Source: JANLSE01 sp038214135
GTDB taxonomy: Bacteria > Chloroflexota > Chloroflexia > Chloroflexales > Roseiflexaceae
Length of the DNA stretch: 46,418 bases
Direction: 5' to 3'
Assembly: GCA_038214135.1 (NCBI GenBank)
Contig: JBBQSD010000039.1
Span: 1 to 46,418 of the forward strand
The notes under the pieces were generated by a model that had not been told where the DNA came from, made no database searches, and worked only from the letters and a program-made list of their open reading frames with translations. Of the stretch, positions 24,576-32,648 are shown in pieces; position 1 is the first letter of the stretch; the number at the start of each line of letters is the position of its first letter. The position numbers were made by a program, and so were the translations under genes.

Positions 24576-25703
24576 CTAAAACGAAATAATCTGCCGCACC
24601 GCCGCGCCACTGGCGAGCGCATCAAAACCATCGTTGATCGCATCCAGCCGAATCGTGCGGGTCAGTAACTTCTCCACCGGCAGTAATCCCGCTTCGTGCA
24701 GTGCCAATAATCTGGGAATATCGCGCCGTGGCACTGCCGAACCCATAAACGACCCTTTAATTGTTCGTTCTTCTGCCGTGATACTTACTGCCGATACGCT
24801 TAACATCCTGGTTGGCGCAGGCAACCCGACGGTAACAGTCGTGCCGCCACGGCGGGTCGCGCTATAGGCCTGTGCAAGCGCCCGTTCATTACCAACCACC
24901 TCAAACACATACTGCGCCCCGCCATTGGTTAGATCACGGACTGCCTCAACCGGATCGATACTGCTTGCATCAATCACATGTGTGGCACCCAATTCGCGGG
25001 CCAATGCCAGCTTGCTCGGCAGAATATCGACAGCAATGATTGGTGTTGCGCCAGCCAGTTTGGCACCCATCACCGCGCACAAGCCCACGCCACCCATGCC
25101 CCAGATCGCGACCGCCATGCCTGGTTCGACTCTGGCGGTGTTGATGACGGCTCCGACACCAGTGATGGCGGCGCAACCAAATAGGGCCGCTCGCTCTAGT
25201 GGAATATGTGCATCAATTTTGATCAGCGATTCCTGGACGGCAATGGTATACTGGGCAAACCCAGAAACCCCGAGATGATGATTGACTAGCGTTCCCTGCT
25301 GGTTATGAATCCGCCGCGAACCCGTCAGCAGTGCGCCCGTCAAATTGGCTTTTGCTCCTGGTTCACATAATGCTGGGCGGCCTGTCGCACAGGGCACACA
25401 ATGGCCACACATCGGCACAAACGAGAAGATGACGTGATCATCTGGTTTAAGATCGTGAACGCCACTACCAACCTCACGGACGATCCCGGCTGCTTCGTGA
25501 CCAAGCACCATTGGCATCGGGCGCGGGCGTGATCCATCAATCACCGACAGATCCGAATGACACAGCCCGGCCCCAATAATTTCGACAAGCACCTCGCCAG
25601 GCCCCGGCCCTTCCAGGTCGATCTCCTCGATCACCAATGGTTGCGATGTGGCATAGGGCGCTGGTTTGCCCAATTCGTAGAGCACAGCTGCTAGGGTTTT
25701 CAT
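24576..25703 (-). CDS. Zn-dependent medium-chain alcohol dehydrogenase
   Basis: The 375-residue product matches class III-like MDR alcohol dehydrogenases. Catalytic zinc ligands: Cys in GLCHSD (about 48), GHEAAG His (about 69), and a Cys in the later ALFGCAAITGVGA segment. The structural zinc loop is CGHCVPCATGRPALC (about 99-113). The NAD-binding motif is GMGGVGLCAV followed by an acidic residue in AVDILPSKLALARELGA, indicating NAD over NADP. GAGGTGG precedes the ATG. It oxidises an alcohol or reduces an aldehyde; the substrate cannot be told. It stands alone, transcribed toward the FHA gene. Confidence 0.92.
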   Translation of the reverse strand: MKTLAAVLYELGKPAPYATSQPLVIEEIDLEGPGPGEVLVEIIGAGLCHSDLSVIDGSRPRPMPMVLGHEAAGIVREVGSGVHDLKPDDHVIFSFVPMCGHCVPCATGRPALCEPGAKANLTGALLTGSRRIHNQQGTLVNHHLGVSGFAQYTIAVQESLIKIDAHIPLERAALFGCAAITGVGAVINTARVEPGMAVAIWGMGGVGLCAVMGAKLAGATPIIAVDILPSKLALARELGATHVIDASSIDPVEAVRDLTNGGAQYVFEVVGNERALAQAYSATRRGGTTVTVGLPAPTRMLSVSAVSITAEERTIKGSFMGSAVPRRDIPRLLALHEAGLLPVEKLLTRTIRLDAINDGFDALASGAAVRQIISF

Positions 25704-25751
25704 CGGTCCACCTCATTATTGAAGATCTCTGCTTTTGCAGCATCATAGCAC

Positions 25752-25905
25752 GAAGCACCGAGAACCGAGTATTCAGGAGGCAGCATGTCGATTGCAGCCG
25801 TGGCATGACCAACGAGCGTTAGGGTGCCACCAACATTCATTCAAACAAAAAGATAAACAAGGGAACAAGCATCTATCGATCACAGCCGAGGCATGATCAA
25901 TGGGC
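25752..25905. repeat. Repeat-filled gap upstream of GHMP kinase
   Basis: No gene between 25704 and 26077. Seen: ACCGAGAACCGAGTATTCAG (about 25758-25777), a truncated heptamer element; two related AGCCGWGGCATGAYCAA motifs at about 25796 and 25883, the second an inverse copy of the sequence at 15597-15624; and GGTGCCCTCTGGGCGGGAAC near 25939, akin to GC-rich dyads at 15528 and 31123. AAGGG at 26064 is the ribosome site of the next gene. Confidence 0.6.
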
Positions 25906-26077
25906 ATTGGGAGGCCACAGACATTCGTTATGGGTCGGGTGCCCTCTGGGCGGGAACGGTTTCCTGCCGCCCGCCCCACGCAGGGGCAAGATGGTTCGCA
26001 CAAAGCGCTTGCCCACTTCTCCTAGCATATGCTACAGTTGCCTATACCAATAGAAACACAACGAAGGGTAACAGTTT

Positions 26078-27121
26078 ATGGCTGGGCCGATACGCTTGAT
26101 CAATGCTGCTGCACCAATTAGGATCTGCGATACTGGTGGGTGGACGGATACATGGTTTGCTGAGCACGGCAAGATTTTCAACATTGGCGTCGCGCCATAT
26201 GTCGAAGTACAGATCGCTGTGTACCCGCGTGATGAACGAACCGACCAGATTACGCTGCATGCCGAGAATTATGGCGAACACTATGCTGTCCGGCTTGGGC
26301 AGATCGGGCATGCTCGACATGCCCTGTTGGAGGCGGCGATTGCGGAGGGAGCACCGCCTCATGATCTGGCACTGGAGATCACAATCTCCTCGGCCATGCC
26401 AGCCGGTGCATCTACCGGAACCTCAGCAGCGGTAACGGTTGCACTGCTTGGCGCACTGAATGCGCTGACACCCAATCGGCAGACGCCATATGAGATAGCC
26501 TATCGGGCACACCGGGTTGAGACGCAGCGTTTAGGGCTACAGAGTGGCATTCAGGATCAACTATGTGCCGCCTATGGTGGTGTGAACTTCATTGAGGTTT
26601 CCGCCTACCCGCAGGCCACGGTATCGCAGATTGAGTTGCCAGATTCGATCATGTGGGAATTAGAGCGGCGGCTGATTCTGGTGTTCCTCGGCAAAACCCA
26701 TAGTTCTTCGGCAGTTCACGAGCAGGTGATCAGCAGGTTGGAACGGGTTGGCAGTGCAGCAACAGAGCTTGAGGCATTGCGCCATGCGGCGGAACAATCG
26801 CGGGATGCCCTAGTGAGTGGCGATTTTGTGCGGCTTGGCCAGGCCATGATCGCAAACAGCGCAGCGCAGTACGCCCTACATCCAGCGCTGATCGGCACTG
26901 AGGCACGCGAATTGATTGCACTCGCACAGGAGCATAATGTTCTGGGCTGGAAGGTCAATGGAGCCGGTGGCGAGGGCGGTTCAGTCACACTGCTGTGTGG
27001 CCGTTCGGCCAGCGCTCAACGAGCATTGATACGCGCAATTCCGCAAACAAACCCCCTGTTCCAGGTGATTCCGATTGCACTCTCGTGGGAGGGGTTGCGG
27101 GTATGGGAGAGCGTTGGGTGA
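26078..27121 (+). CDS. GHMP family sugar kinase (HddA/fucokinase-like)
   Basis: The 347-residue product shows all three GHMP motifs: motif 1 APIRICDTGGWTDTWFAEHG (about 12-31), motif 2 PAGASTGTSAAVTVALLGAL (about 108-127, the ATP phosphate loop) and motif 3 VNGAGGEGGSVTLLCG (about 293-308). The GGWTDT form of motif 1 places it with D-glycero-D-manno-heptose 7-phosphate kinase and L-fucose/L-arabinose kinases rather than galactokinase or homoserine kinase. The reaction is ATP-dependent phosphorylation of a sugar, probably at C1. A separate GHMP domain lies in the fusion gene at 32645, so two sugar kinases are present in 10 kb. AAGGG at 26064-26068 precedes the ATG. Confidence 0.85.
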   Translation: MAGPIRLINAAAPIRICDTGGWTDTWFAEHGKIFNIGVAPYVEVQIAVYPRDERTDQITLHAENYGEHYAVRLGQIGHARHALLEAAIAEGAPPHDLALEITISSAMPAGASTGTSAAVTVALLGALNALTPNRQTPYEIAYRAHRVETQRLGLQSGIQDQLCAAYGGVNFIEVSAYPQATVSQIELPDSIMWELERRLILVFLGKTHSSSAVHEQVISRLERVGSAATELEALRHAAEQSRDALVSGDFVRLGQAMIANSAAQYALHPALIGTEARELIALAQEHNVLGWKVNGAGGEGGSVTLLCGRSASAQRALIRAIPQTNPLFQVIPIALSWEGLRVWESVG

Positions 27122-27216
27122 GGCAGTTTTGATTGGCAGATTGTCTCGATGTCCTCGCATATTCCACGAGTTTCCCTTGATAGCCACTATAATCTGCTTC
27201 ATCTGCTCATCACTCA

Positions 27217-28968
27217 TTACAACCAGCCCATCACATCCCATTCAGCAATGCGTGCCCGCAATCTCAGGCTCAGGGCGCGATTGAATGTGTGAGTGGCGTG
27301 AACCAATGCGAGCCGCCCACGCGCTCCCACGCGCCGCCCGATCCGTGCAAGCACGGCCTCCCCACAATAGCGTCGATAATCGCCAATCCACTGCCAAACC
27401 CCATGTGGCCCCAGGACCCGCCATGCAATCAGGGCGATCTGTGGGTAACGCCAGAACATGCCCAAGATCATGCGATGGTAATCGCTCCAGCGCATCCGAT
27501 CACGGAAAAACCGTTCGGCCAGATCAATTCCCAACTCATTCAACAGCCCAAGAAAATGGTTCTGTAGCGTATTGACCCCATCGACCGTGCCCCAGGGCTG
27601 CATGAATCGGCTAAACACCCAGTTGAGCGACACATTCACCTGATACGAACTGATCTGGCCCAACTGATCTGGTTCGGTTAAGCCATCGCGCAGTGCAGTA
27701 CGCAGCAAACTGGTGGTGCGCCCCAGATTACGAACATGCGAACCAAAGCCACAGAAGGTTAATGGGGATTGTTGTGCAGCGGAATCGCCAATCGGCACAA
27801 CACCCCGCAGCAATGGCAGCTCCTGCCGACGCACGCTATGCCGGGCAGGAATATAGCCATACACTGGCTTGAGATGGCGGAAGTGTGGCCCGAGTGGCTT
27901 ATAGCTCGGCAGCAGATTAAAATAATCCTCGAACAAATCAAGCAGTGATGGATGTTCACGGGCGTGCTCTGTTGGATGGCCACCTGTTGAGCGCCGATCA
28001 TCGTTCAGCGTATCATAATAGAACAGATAGACGGTCAGTTCATCGCCACGCCCTGGGAAACCCTCCCACATATACTGCTGGCCACGCTGTGCATCGGCAA
28101 TTGTCAACAGAATATCGCCGATCTCGGGATCGTGGGCGCTGGGTGCCTGGCCATGGACGAACCCCTCCGCGACGGTGCCAACCGTCGGGCAGACTCCGGC
28201 GAATGGTGCGCCCGCAAACCGATGCAACGCCAGCGGCGATGCGCTGCCCATGCCATCGAGCAACAGCCGCCCACTATGCCGTTCGATGGCACCGCTTTCG
28301 CGTTCTAGCTCAACAATCACACGCGCAGCGCCCGCTTCAGATACAAGCACCCGCCGAAATGCCCGATGATCAAGAATTACCCCGCCAGATTGTTCAAGCA
28401 CGCGCCGAGCCAAGCGCAGGAGTGCGCCAGCATCAAGCGCCAGATTCAACACATTTGGCATCCATAGCTCAGTTGGGGGATTGGATGCATCATGGAACCG
28501 CACCAGCCCATTACGATATTCACGCATGATCACAGCATCGAGATCGGCCCAGCTACAGAAGCCAGTGTCAACCAGCGCCTGCAGTTCGCTGCGGGTAATA
28601 TTCCATTCACGATGGGCACAGCCAACCTCGCCACGATCAAAGATCAGCACCCGCAACCCGTAGGAGCGCGCTATCACGGCGGCATGCAAAAGCCCCAGGC
28701 CACTGCCAGCATAGATCAGGTCATAGGGGCGATGCAGGCCATAGCGGCGGGTAATTTCATCAAGCTCCGGCCCGGATGCCAGCCGATACACATCATCGGC
28801 AATGGCGTTCCGTGGCATGCCACCAAGTGCCCGAATACCAGCCCAGGTTGTATCAAGGCGCATAATCCGTTCAAGATGATCCAGCGCACTCATCTGCTCG
28901 AATGCGGCATAGGTGCGCGGATAGGTTGTCGCAATCATTGCTATTGATTCACGAAGGGAGGTGTTCAT
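27217..28968 (-). CDS. FAD-dependent lycopene cyclase, CruA/CruP type
   Basis: The 583-residue product has a dinucleotide-binding motif YAGSGLGLLHAAVIARSYGL (about 107-126) followed by RVLIFDRGEVG, then the segment EWNITRSELQALVDTGFCSW characteristic of CruA/CruP proteins. Later, GDSAAQQSPLTFCGFGSHVR (near 395-414) is the conserved C-terminal FAD-site motif. CruA-type cyclases turn lycopene into gamma- or beta-carotene in green bacteria, Chloroflexota and cyanobacteria; CruP is a related protein whose activity is debated. The gene agrees with a carotenoid-making Chloroflexota host. The first ATG has no ribosome site because a dispersed repeat abuts it; Met 11 is a possible alternative. It converges with the GHMP kinase. 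Confidence 0.75.
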   Translation of the reverse strand: MNTSLRESIAMIATTYPRTYAAFEQMSALDHLERIMRLDTTWAGIRALGGMPRNAIADDVYRLASGPELDEITRRYGLHRPYDLIYAGSGLGLLHAAVIARSYGLRVLIFDRGEVGCAHREWNITRSELQALVDTGFCSWADLDAVIMREYRNGLVRFHDASNPPTELWMPNVLNLALDAGALLRLARRVLEQSGGVILDHRAFRRVLVSEAGAARVIVELERESGAIERHSGRLLLDGMGSASPLALHRFAGAPFAGVCPTVGTVAEGFVHGQAPSAHDPEIGDILLTIADAQRGQQYMWEGFPGRGDELTVYLFYYDTLNDDRRSTGGHPTEHAREHPSLLDLFEDYFNLLPSYKPLGPHFRHLKPVYGYIPARHSVRRQELPLLRGVVPIGDSAAQQSPLTFCGFGSHVRNLGRTTSLLRTALRDGLTEPDQLGQISSYQVNVSLNWVFSRFMQPWGTVDGVNTLQNHFLGLLNELGIDLAERFFRDRMRWSDYHRMILGMFWRYPQIALIAWRVLGPHGVWQWIGDYRRYCGEAVLARIGRRVGARGRLALVHATHTFNRALSLRLRARIAEWDVMGWL

Positions 28969-28969
28969 T

Positions 28970-29092
28970 TCAGCTTTCAGCTTTCAGCTTTCAGCTCGCT
29001 AACGATAGATGCTTATATCAGCAACAACCTTGGGATGGCCAGAAAGAACATTCATCTGCACCGAGAAGCTGACGGCTGATGGCTGACGGCTC
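28970..29092. repeat. 125-bp dispersed element with heptamer inverted ends, copy 1
   Basis: The left end has (CAGCTTT)3 (28970-28995), the right end AAGCTGACGGCTGATGGCTG-ACGGCT (29067-29092), whose reverse complement is again a heptamer series. The core shares AACGATAG, AACAAC and TTCATCTGCACGAGAAG-like blocks with copy 2 at 38139-38262. It sits against the lycopene cyclase start codon. Confidence 0.7.
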
Positions 29093-29100
29093 ACTTTGCT

Positions 29101-30204
29101 CTAGATCAGGAATTTCCCATCCTTAAAGAACAGCCGTCCATCGGCATAGGCCTCGCCCTGTTCACGCAGATCGCAGACCATATCCCAATGCAGGGCCGAA
29201 TAGTTCTGCGAGCCAGTTTCTGGGTAGCCAGCGCCGAGCGCCAGGTGTACCGTGCCACCGATCTTCTCATCGAACAGAATGTTGCGACTGAAGCGAGTGA
29301 TATCATAGTTGGTGCCAAATGCCACCTCGCCAAGCCGCCGAGCGCCATCATCCATATCGATCAATGAATGCAGCAATTCCTGGCCTTTGGCTGCCGTTGC
29401 CTTAACAACCTTGCCCTCCTCAAACCACAGCTGAATATCGCTGACCTCGCGGCCCATGTAGATCGCCGGGAATGTGTAGCGAATTGTGCCAGTTGCGCTG
29501 GCTTCTTCTGGGCCAGTGAACACCTCGCCATCCGGGAAGTTCTTATCGCCATAGCAATTGACCCACTCGCGCCCGGCGACGCCATAGCTCAGATCGGTGT
29601 CAGGAGCAACCAGCCGAATGACCTTCGCAGCGGCCAGAAAATCGGCGATGCGCTGCTGTTCCGCCTGGCTGGCCTGCCATGCTGCAATGGGATCATCGGC
29701 ATTGAGTTTACAGGCAGCATACACAAAATCCTCATAATCGGCCAGCGACATATCGGCATCCTGGGCGCCAGCATTGGTTGGAAACAAGGTGACACACCAG
29801 TTCAGCTTGCCATCGGTAGCTCGCTGCATCACCCGTTCCTGGATCGAGCGTGTCGCCTGACGGCGGGCAGCGACCTTCTGTGGATCGACACCGCTCAACG
29901 AACGGGTATTTTCGCTGGCTATGATCGCAATGGTCGCATCTATTGCGTCGGCTTCCTGGCGCATCAACTCTGGAATATAGCGAATCTGCTCATCGGAACC
30001 ATACTTATAGAATACCTCATCGACACTTTCGAGCGAGATACGTGTGATCGGGTGTGCCCCGACCAGAAGTGCCTCACGCGATAATTCGCGGATGAGCGGT
30101 GCTGCTAGGTAACTACCAACAATCCGAAACAACTGCCCTGGCTGAAGGTTTAGCGAGTAGCGCACCAGCACCTGGGCAAGTTTCACAATTCGTGGGTCAG
30201 TCAT
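29101..30204 (-). CDS. M29 family metal-dependent aminopeptidase
   Basis: The 367-residue product matches AmpS/PepS/aminopeptidase T. Metal ligands expected for the family are in view: Glu in FPDGEVFTGPEE (about 225), the second-metal Glu in the AFGTN region (about 290), His in the central MTVHLALGAGYPET-like stretch GGTVHLALGAGYPE (about 320) and HWDMVCDL (about 342). The enzyme removes N-terminal residues from peptides in the cytoplasm and uses two cobalt or zinc ions. AAAGGATG before the ATG supports the start. It is transcribed in the same direction as the lycopene cyclase but separated by a repeat element. Confidence 0.92.
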   Translation of the reverse strand: MTDPRIVKLAQVLVRYSLNLQPGQLFRIVGSYLAAPLIRELSREALLVGAHPITRISLESVDEVFYKYGSDEQIRYIPELMRQEADAIDATIAIIASENTRSLSGVDPQKVAARRQATRSIQERVMQRATDGKLNWCVTLFPTNAGAQDADMSLADYEDFVYAACKLNADDPIAAWQASQAEQQRIADFLAAAKVIRLVAPDTDLSYGVAGREWVNCYGDKNFPDGEVFTGPEEASATGTIRYTFPAIYMGREVSDIQLWFEEGKVVKATAAKGQELLHSLIDMDDGARRLGEVAFGTNYDITRFSRNILFDEKIGGTVHLALGAGYPETGSQNYSALHWDMVCDLREQGEAYADGRLFFKDGKFLI

Positions 30205-30400
30205 ACAAACATCCTTTTCTGGTGGAAGTATCCGTCTGTGGATGATGGGCTATTGCTTGTGATTATACTACGCATGGATGGGTGGGAGAGATCTTGCACC
30301 TTTCTCGGGTTGATTGGTTGATGACACGCCCATCCTACCCCTGAAAGGTGTCGTCGTCGTTTGACCTCCTAACTTTGCACATGCCCCACCCCAACCGGTC

Positions 30401-30429
30401 TTGCACATCCGAGAAGTGGATGGTATGCT
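30401..30429 (+). promoter_or_regulatory. Sigma-70-like promoter for the FKBP gene
   Basis: TTGCAC (30401-30406), 17-base spacer, TATGCT (30424-30429), then AGAGGAG at 30444-30450 and ATG at 30458. Spacing is ideal. The rest of the gap from 30205 shows no gene. Confidence 0.6.
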
Positions 30430-30457
30430 GGTGCCTTCTTTAGAGAGGAGTATTCTG

Positions 30458-30886
30458 ATGAGTCAGGCAAAAACAGGCGATCAGGTCGCCGTGCATTACA
30501 CCGGCACGCTGAATGATGGAACGGTATTCGATAGCTCACATGAGCGCGAGCCGCTGGTCTTTACTGTCGGGGTCGGTCAGGTTATTCCTGGCTTCGATCA
30601 GGCCGTTGTCGGTATGGCGGTTGGCGAGACGCGCACGGCGGTGGTTCCTGCCGATGAGGCCTATGGAGCCTATCAGGATGAACTGCTCTTCTCTGTTGAT
30701 CCCCAGGATCTGCCGCAGAGTATAGCACCAGAGGTTGGTGAGCAATACCAGATGCGCCAGGGCGATGGCCAGATCATTGTGGTGACGGTTCACGATATTA
30801 CGCCAACTGAGATGATCTTCGATGCCAATCACCCGCTGGCCGGGCAGGATCTAACGTTTGAAATCGAGCTCGTTACCATCGAATAG
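30458..30886 (+). CDS. FKBP-type peptidyl-prolyl isomerase, SlyD-like
   Basis: Start at 30458 with AGAGGAG 8 bases upstream; an earlier in-frame Met at 30401 lies in the promoter. The 142-residue product begins VAVHYTGTLNDGTVFDSSHE, then PLVFTVGVGQVIPGFDQAVV and GMAVGETRTAVVPADEAYGA, the standard FKBP core. An inserted 'IF' chaperone flap follows (LPQSIAPEVGEQYQ... DANHPLAGQDLTFEIELV), as in SlyD. The His-rich metal tail of SlyD is absent. It speeds proline isomerisation and assists folding in the cytoplasm. A strong hairpin ends the transcript at 30971. Confidence 0.93.
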   Translation: MSQAKTGDQVAVHYTGTLNDGTVFDSSHEREPLVFTVGVGQVIPGFDQAVVGMAVGETRTAVVPADEAYGAYQDELLFSVDPQDLPQSIAPEVGEQYQMRQGDGQIIVVTVHDITPTEMIFDANHPLAGQDLTFEIELVTIE

Positions 30887-30970
30887 CGGCAATCTGTGTC
30901 ATCTGCGCAATCTGCGGATACTATCCAGCCCTTCGCCACAAGGAACAGATTCATCGCATGGGTTGAGCTT

Positions 30971-31001
30971 ATGAGGTCAGGGTGCTTCCCTGGCCTCATT
31001 T
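30971..31001 (+). terminator. Hairpin terminator after the FKBP gene
   Basis: ATGAGGTCAGGG (30971-30982), loop TGCTT, CCCTGGCCTCAT (30988-30999): a 12-bp stem with one G-T pair, then TT. The T run is short, so the role rests mainly on stem strength and position. Confidence 0.6.
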
Positions 31002-31015
31002 GATGGCAATGCGGG

Positions 31016-31044
31016 TTGTCGATGTTAGTGCTTTTTGGTAGAAT
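31016..31044 (+). promoter_or_regulatory. Sigma-70-like promoter for the nucleotidyltransferase region
   Basis: TTGTCG (31016-31021), exactly 17 bases, TAGAAT (31039-31044). It follows the FKBP terminator and could drive 31222-35968. A GC-rich repeat and the AATCCGGTAGGATT repeat lie between it and the first gene. Confidence 0.5.
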
Positions 31045-31119
31045 ACCTGTGCGAACCGGAGAACGATATAGCATTCCTATTTGAGTTGTAACGGCGCGGA
31101 GCGCAAAGCGGGGTTTGGG

Positions 31120-31193
31120 GCCGGGTACCCTCTGGGTGTCCCGAAAGAAACCCCCCGCCCCCTTTTTTACAAATCCGGTAGGATTGCTATAGA
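31120..31193. repeat. GC-rich dyad and ACAAATCCGGTAGGATTGCT repeat
   Basis: GGGTACCCTCTGGGTGTCCC at about 31123, then C- and T-rich sequence and TTTTTTACAAATCCGGTAGG-ATTGCTATAGA (31164-31193), the second copy of the repeat at 5461. Confidence 0.6.
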
Positions 31194-31221
31194 TCAGCGA
31201 TGTGTGCGAAGGATGTAATGT

Positions 31222-31789
31222 ATGGCCTACAGTGATTTCACAATTGCCGAAATCAAACGGAAATTCCAGCTCATTATTGATGAGGATGTTGATCTATTCT
31301 CAGCGACTCCAGAAACCGCGAGTAGCGATTGGCTCTCTGAAACCCTGCACGAGACGTTATCTCTGGTTTTGGCTGAAACAAACCGGCCGCACTATTAGTT
31401 TATTCTCTGGTGTTGATTTCACGATTGATTCAAGCCGTGGTTTGAATGGTATCTGCGATTATATTGTATCAAACTCGCCAGAACAGCTCTTTGTGAGTAG
31501 CCCGGTACTTATTATTTTTGAGGCGAAAAACGAAAATATTAAGGGTGGATTTGCCCAATGTATTGCAGCAATGATTGCAGCGCACTATTTTAATCTGCGC
31601 GAAGGGAATGCGATACCAATCATTCACGGTGTTGTGACGACTGGAACAAACTGGCGCTTCTTGCAACTCGAAGGCCATATCGTGCGTATCGATCAACGCG
31701 AGTATTATATCGATAATGTGGCCAAGATTCTGGGTATCCTGCTCGCGATCACTGGAAGAATAGCATCATCACCCGCTATCGCTGCCTAA
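31222..31789 (+). pseudogene. Broken PD-(D/E)XK-like protein of a cyanobacterial-type family
   Basis: From ATG 31222, one frame gives MAYSDFTIAEIKRKFQLIID then EDVDLFSATPETASSDWL and stops at HY near 31396. A second frame continues from about 31385: TGRTISLFSGVDFTIDSSRG, LNGICDYIVS, PVLIIFEAKNENIKGGFAQC, IHGVVTTGTNWRFLQLEGH, YYIDNVAKILGILLAITG. Together they match a family widespread in cyanobacteria and Chloroflexota (about 210 residues). About 19 residues around the usual 'EKARSE' segment are lost at the shift. CDYIVS...FEAK resembles a PD-(D/E)XK nuclease core. Lower GC than its neighbours suggests transfer. Function unknown; the product is probably not made intact. Confidence 0.65.
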
Positions 31790-31802
31790 AGAGGAGCCAA
31801 TT

Positions 31803-32648
31803 GTGCGAGTTACCCGTGCTGTCATAACGGCTGCTGGACGCAACCAGCGTGCGCTGCCACTGCAACGCCTCGTTGATCGCGATGGTGTGCCGAAATCGGT
31901 TCTGCAAATTATTGCCGAGGAAGCCCTGCGCGCTGGTGTCGAGGAGATCTGCCTGGTTGTCGCCCCTGGTGATGGTCCGGCCTATGCCCAGGCGGCTGGC
32001 GATCTGGCGAGCAATCTACGCTTTGTCGAGCAACACGAGCCACGCGGCTATGGCCATGGCGTGCTGTGCGCTCGCTCGTTTGTTGGCGATCAGCCCTTCC
32101 TGCATCTGGTTGGCGATCATCTGTATCTCAGCGGAACAGTTCGCGGCTGTGCCCAGCAATTGGTGGAACTGGCCCAGACCGAAGCGTGCGCGGTTTCTGC
32201 GGTTCAGCCAACCCGCGAGAGCCTGCTGCCCTACTATGGTGCCATCGGTGGGCGGCGCCTGGCTGGCCGCCAGGATCTGTATGCGATTGAACGGGTGATC
32301 GAGAAGCCAACCCCCACCGCCGCCGAACAACAACTGATCGTGCCAGGCCTGCGCGCTGGGCACTATCTGTGCTTCTTTGGCATGCATGTGCTCACACCAA
32401 CCGTCATGGAGATCTTGGCTGAACAGATCGCGGCTGCTGGCGAGACGCCACTGCCATTGGCTCCGGCGCTCGATGTTCTGGCTGGCCGTGAGCGCTACCT
32501 TGCAATTGCGAACCTTGGCCGCCGCTATGATGTTGGCGCAAAATATGGGCTGCTGAATGCCCAAATGGCCCTGGCTCTCGATGGCAATGACCGCGAAGAG
32601 GTACTGACCCAAATGGTGGAATTGCTGGCGGCGAGGCGGGGAGCATGA
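31803..32648 (+). CDS. GalU/RmlA-like sugar-1-phosphate nucleotidyltransferase
   Basis: The 281-residue product starts at GTG 31803, with AGAGGAG 6 bases upstream. It has the nucleotide-binding start VTRAVITAAGRNQRALPLQR (variant of AAG-G-R), then VPKSVLQIIAEEALRAGVEE (PK-- for the sugar-phosphate Lys), HEPRGYGHGVLCAR (Q-P-GLGHA equivalent), LHLVGDHLY (metal Asp) and AIERVIEKPTP. This layout matches UTP-glucose-1-phosphate uridylyltransferase GalU. It ends with the 4-bp ATGA overlap with the fusion gene, so the two are co-translated and act in one pathway: making a nucleotide-activated sugar. The substrate sugar is not evident. Confidence 0.85.
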   Translation: MRVTRAVITAAGRNQRALPLQRLVDRDGVPKSVLQIIAEEALRAGVEEICLVVAPGDGPAYAQAAGDLASNLRFVEQHEPRGYGHGVLCARSFVGDQPFLHLVGDHLYLSGTVRGCAQQLVELAQTEACAVSAVQPTRESLLPYYGAIGGRRLAGRQDLYAIERVIEKPTPTAAEQQLIVPGLRAGHYLCFFGMHVLTPTVMEILAEQIAAAGETPLPLAPALDVLAGRERYLAIANLGRRYDVGAKYGLLNAQMALALDGNDREEVLTQMVELLAARRGA

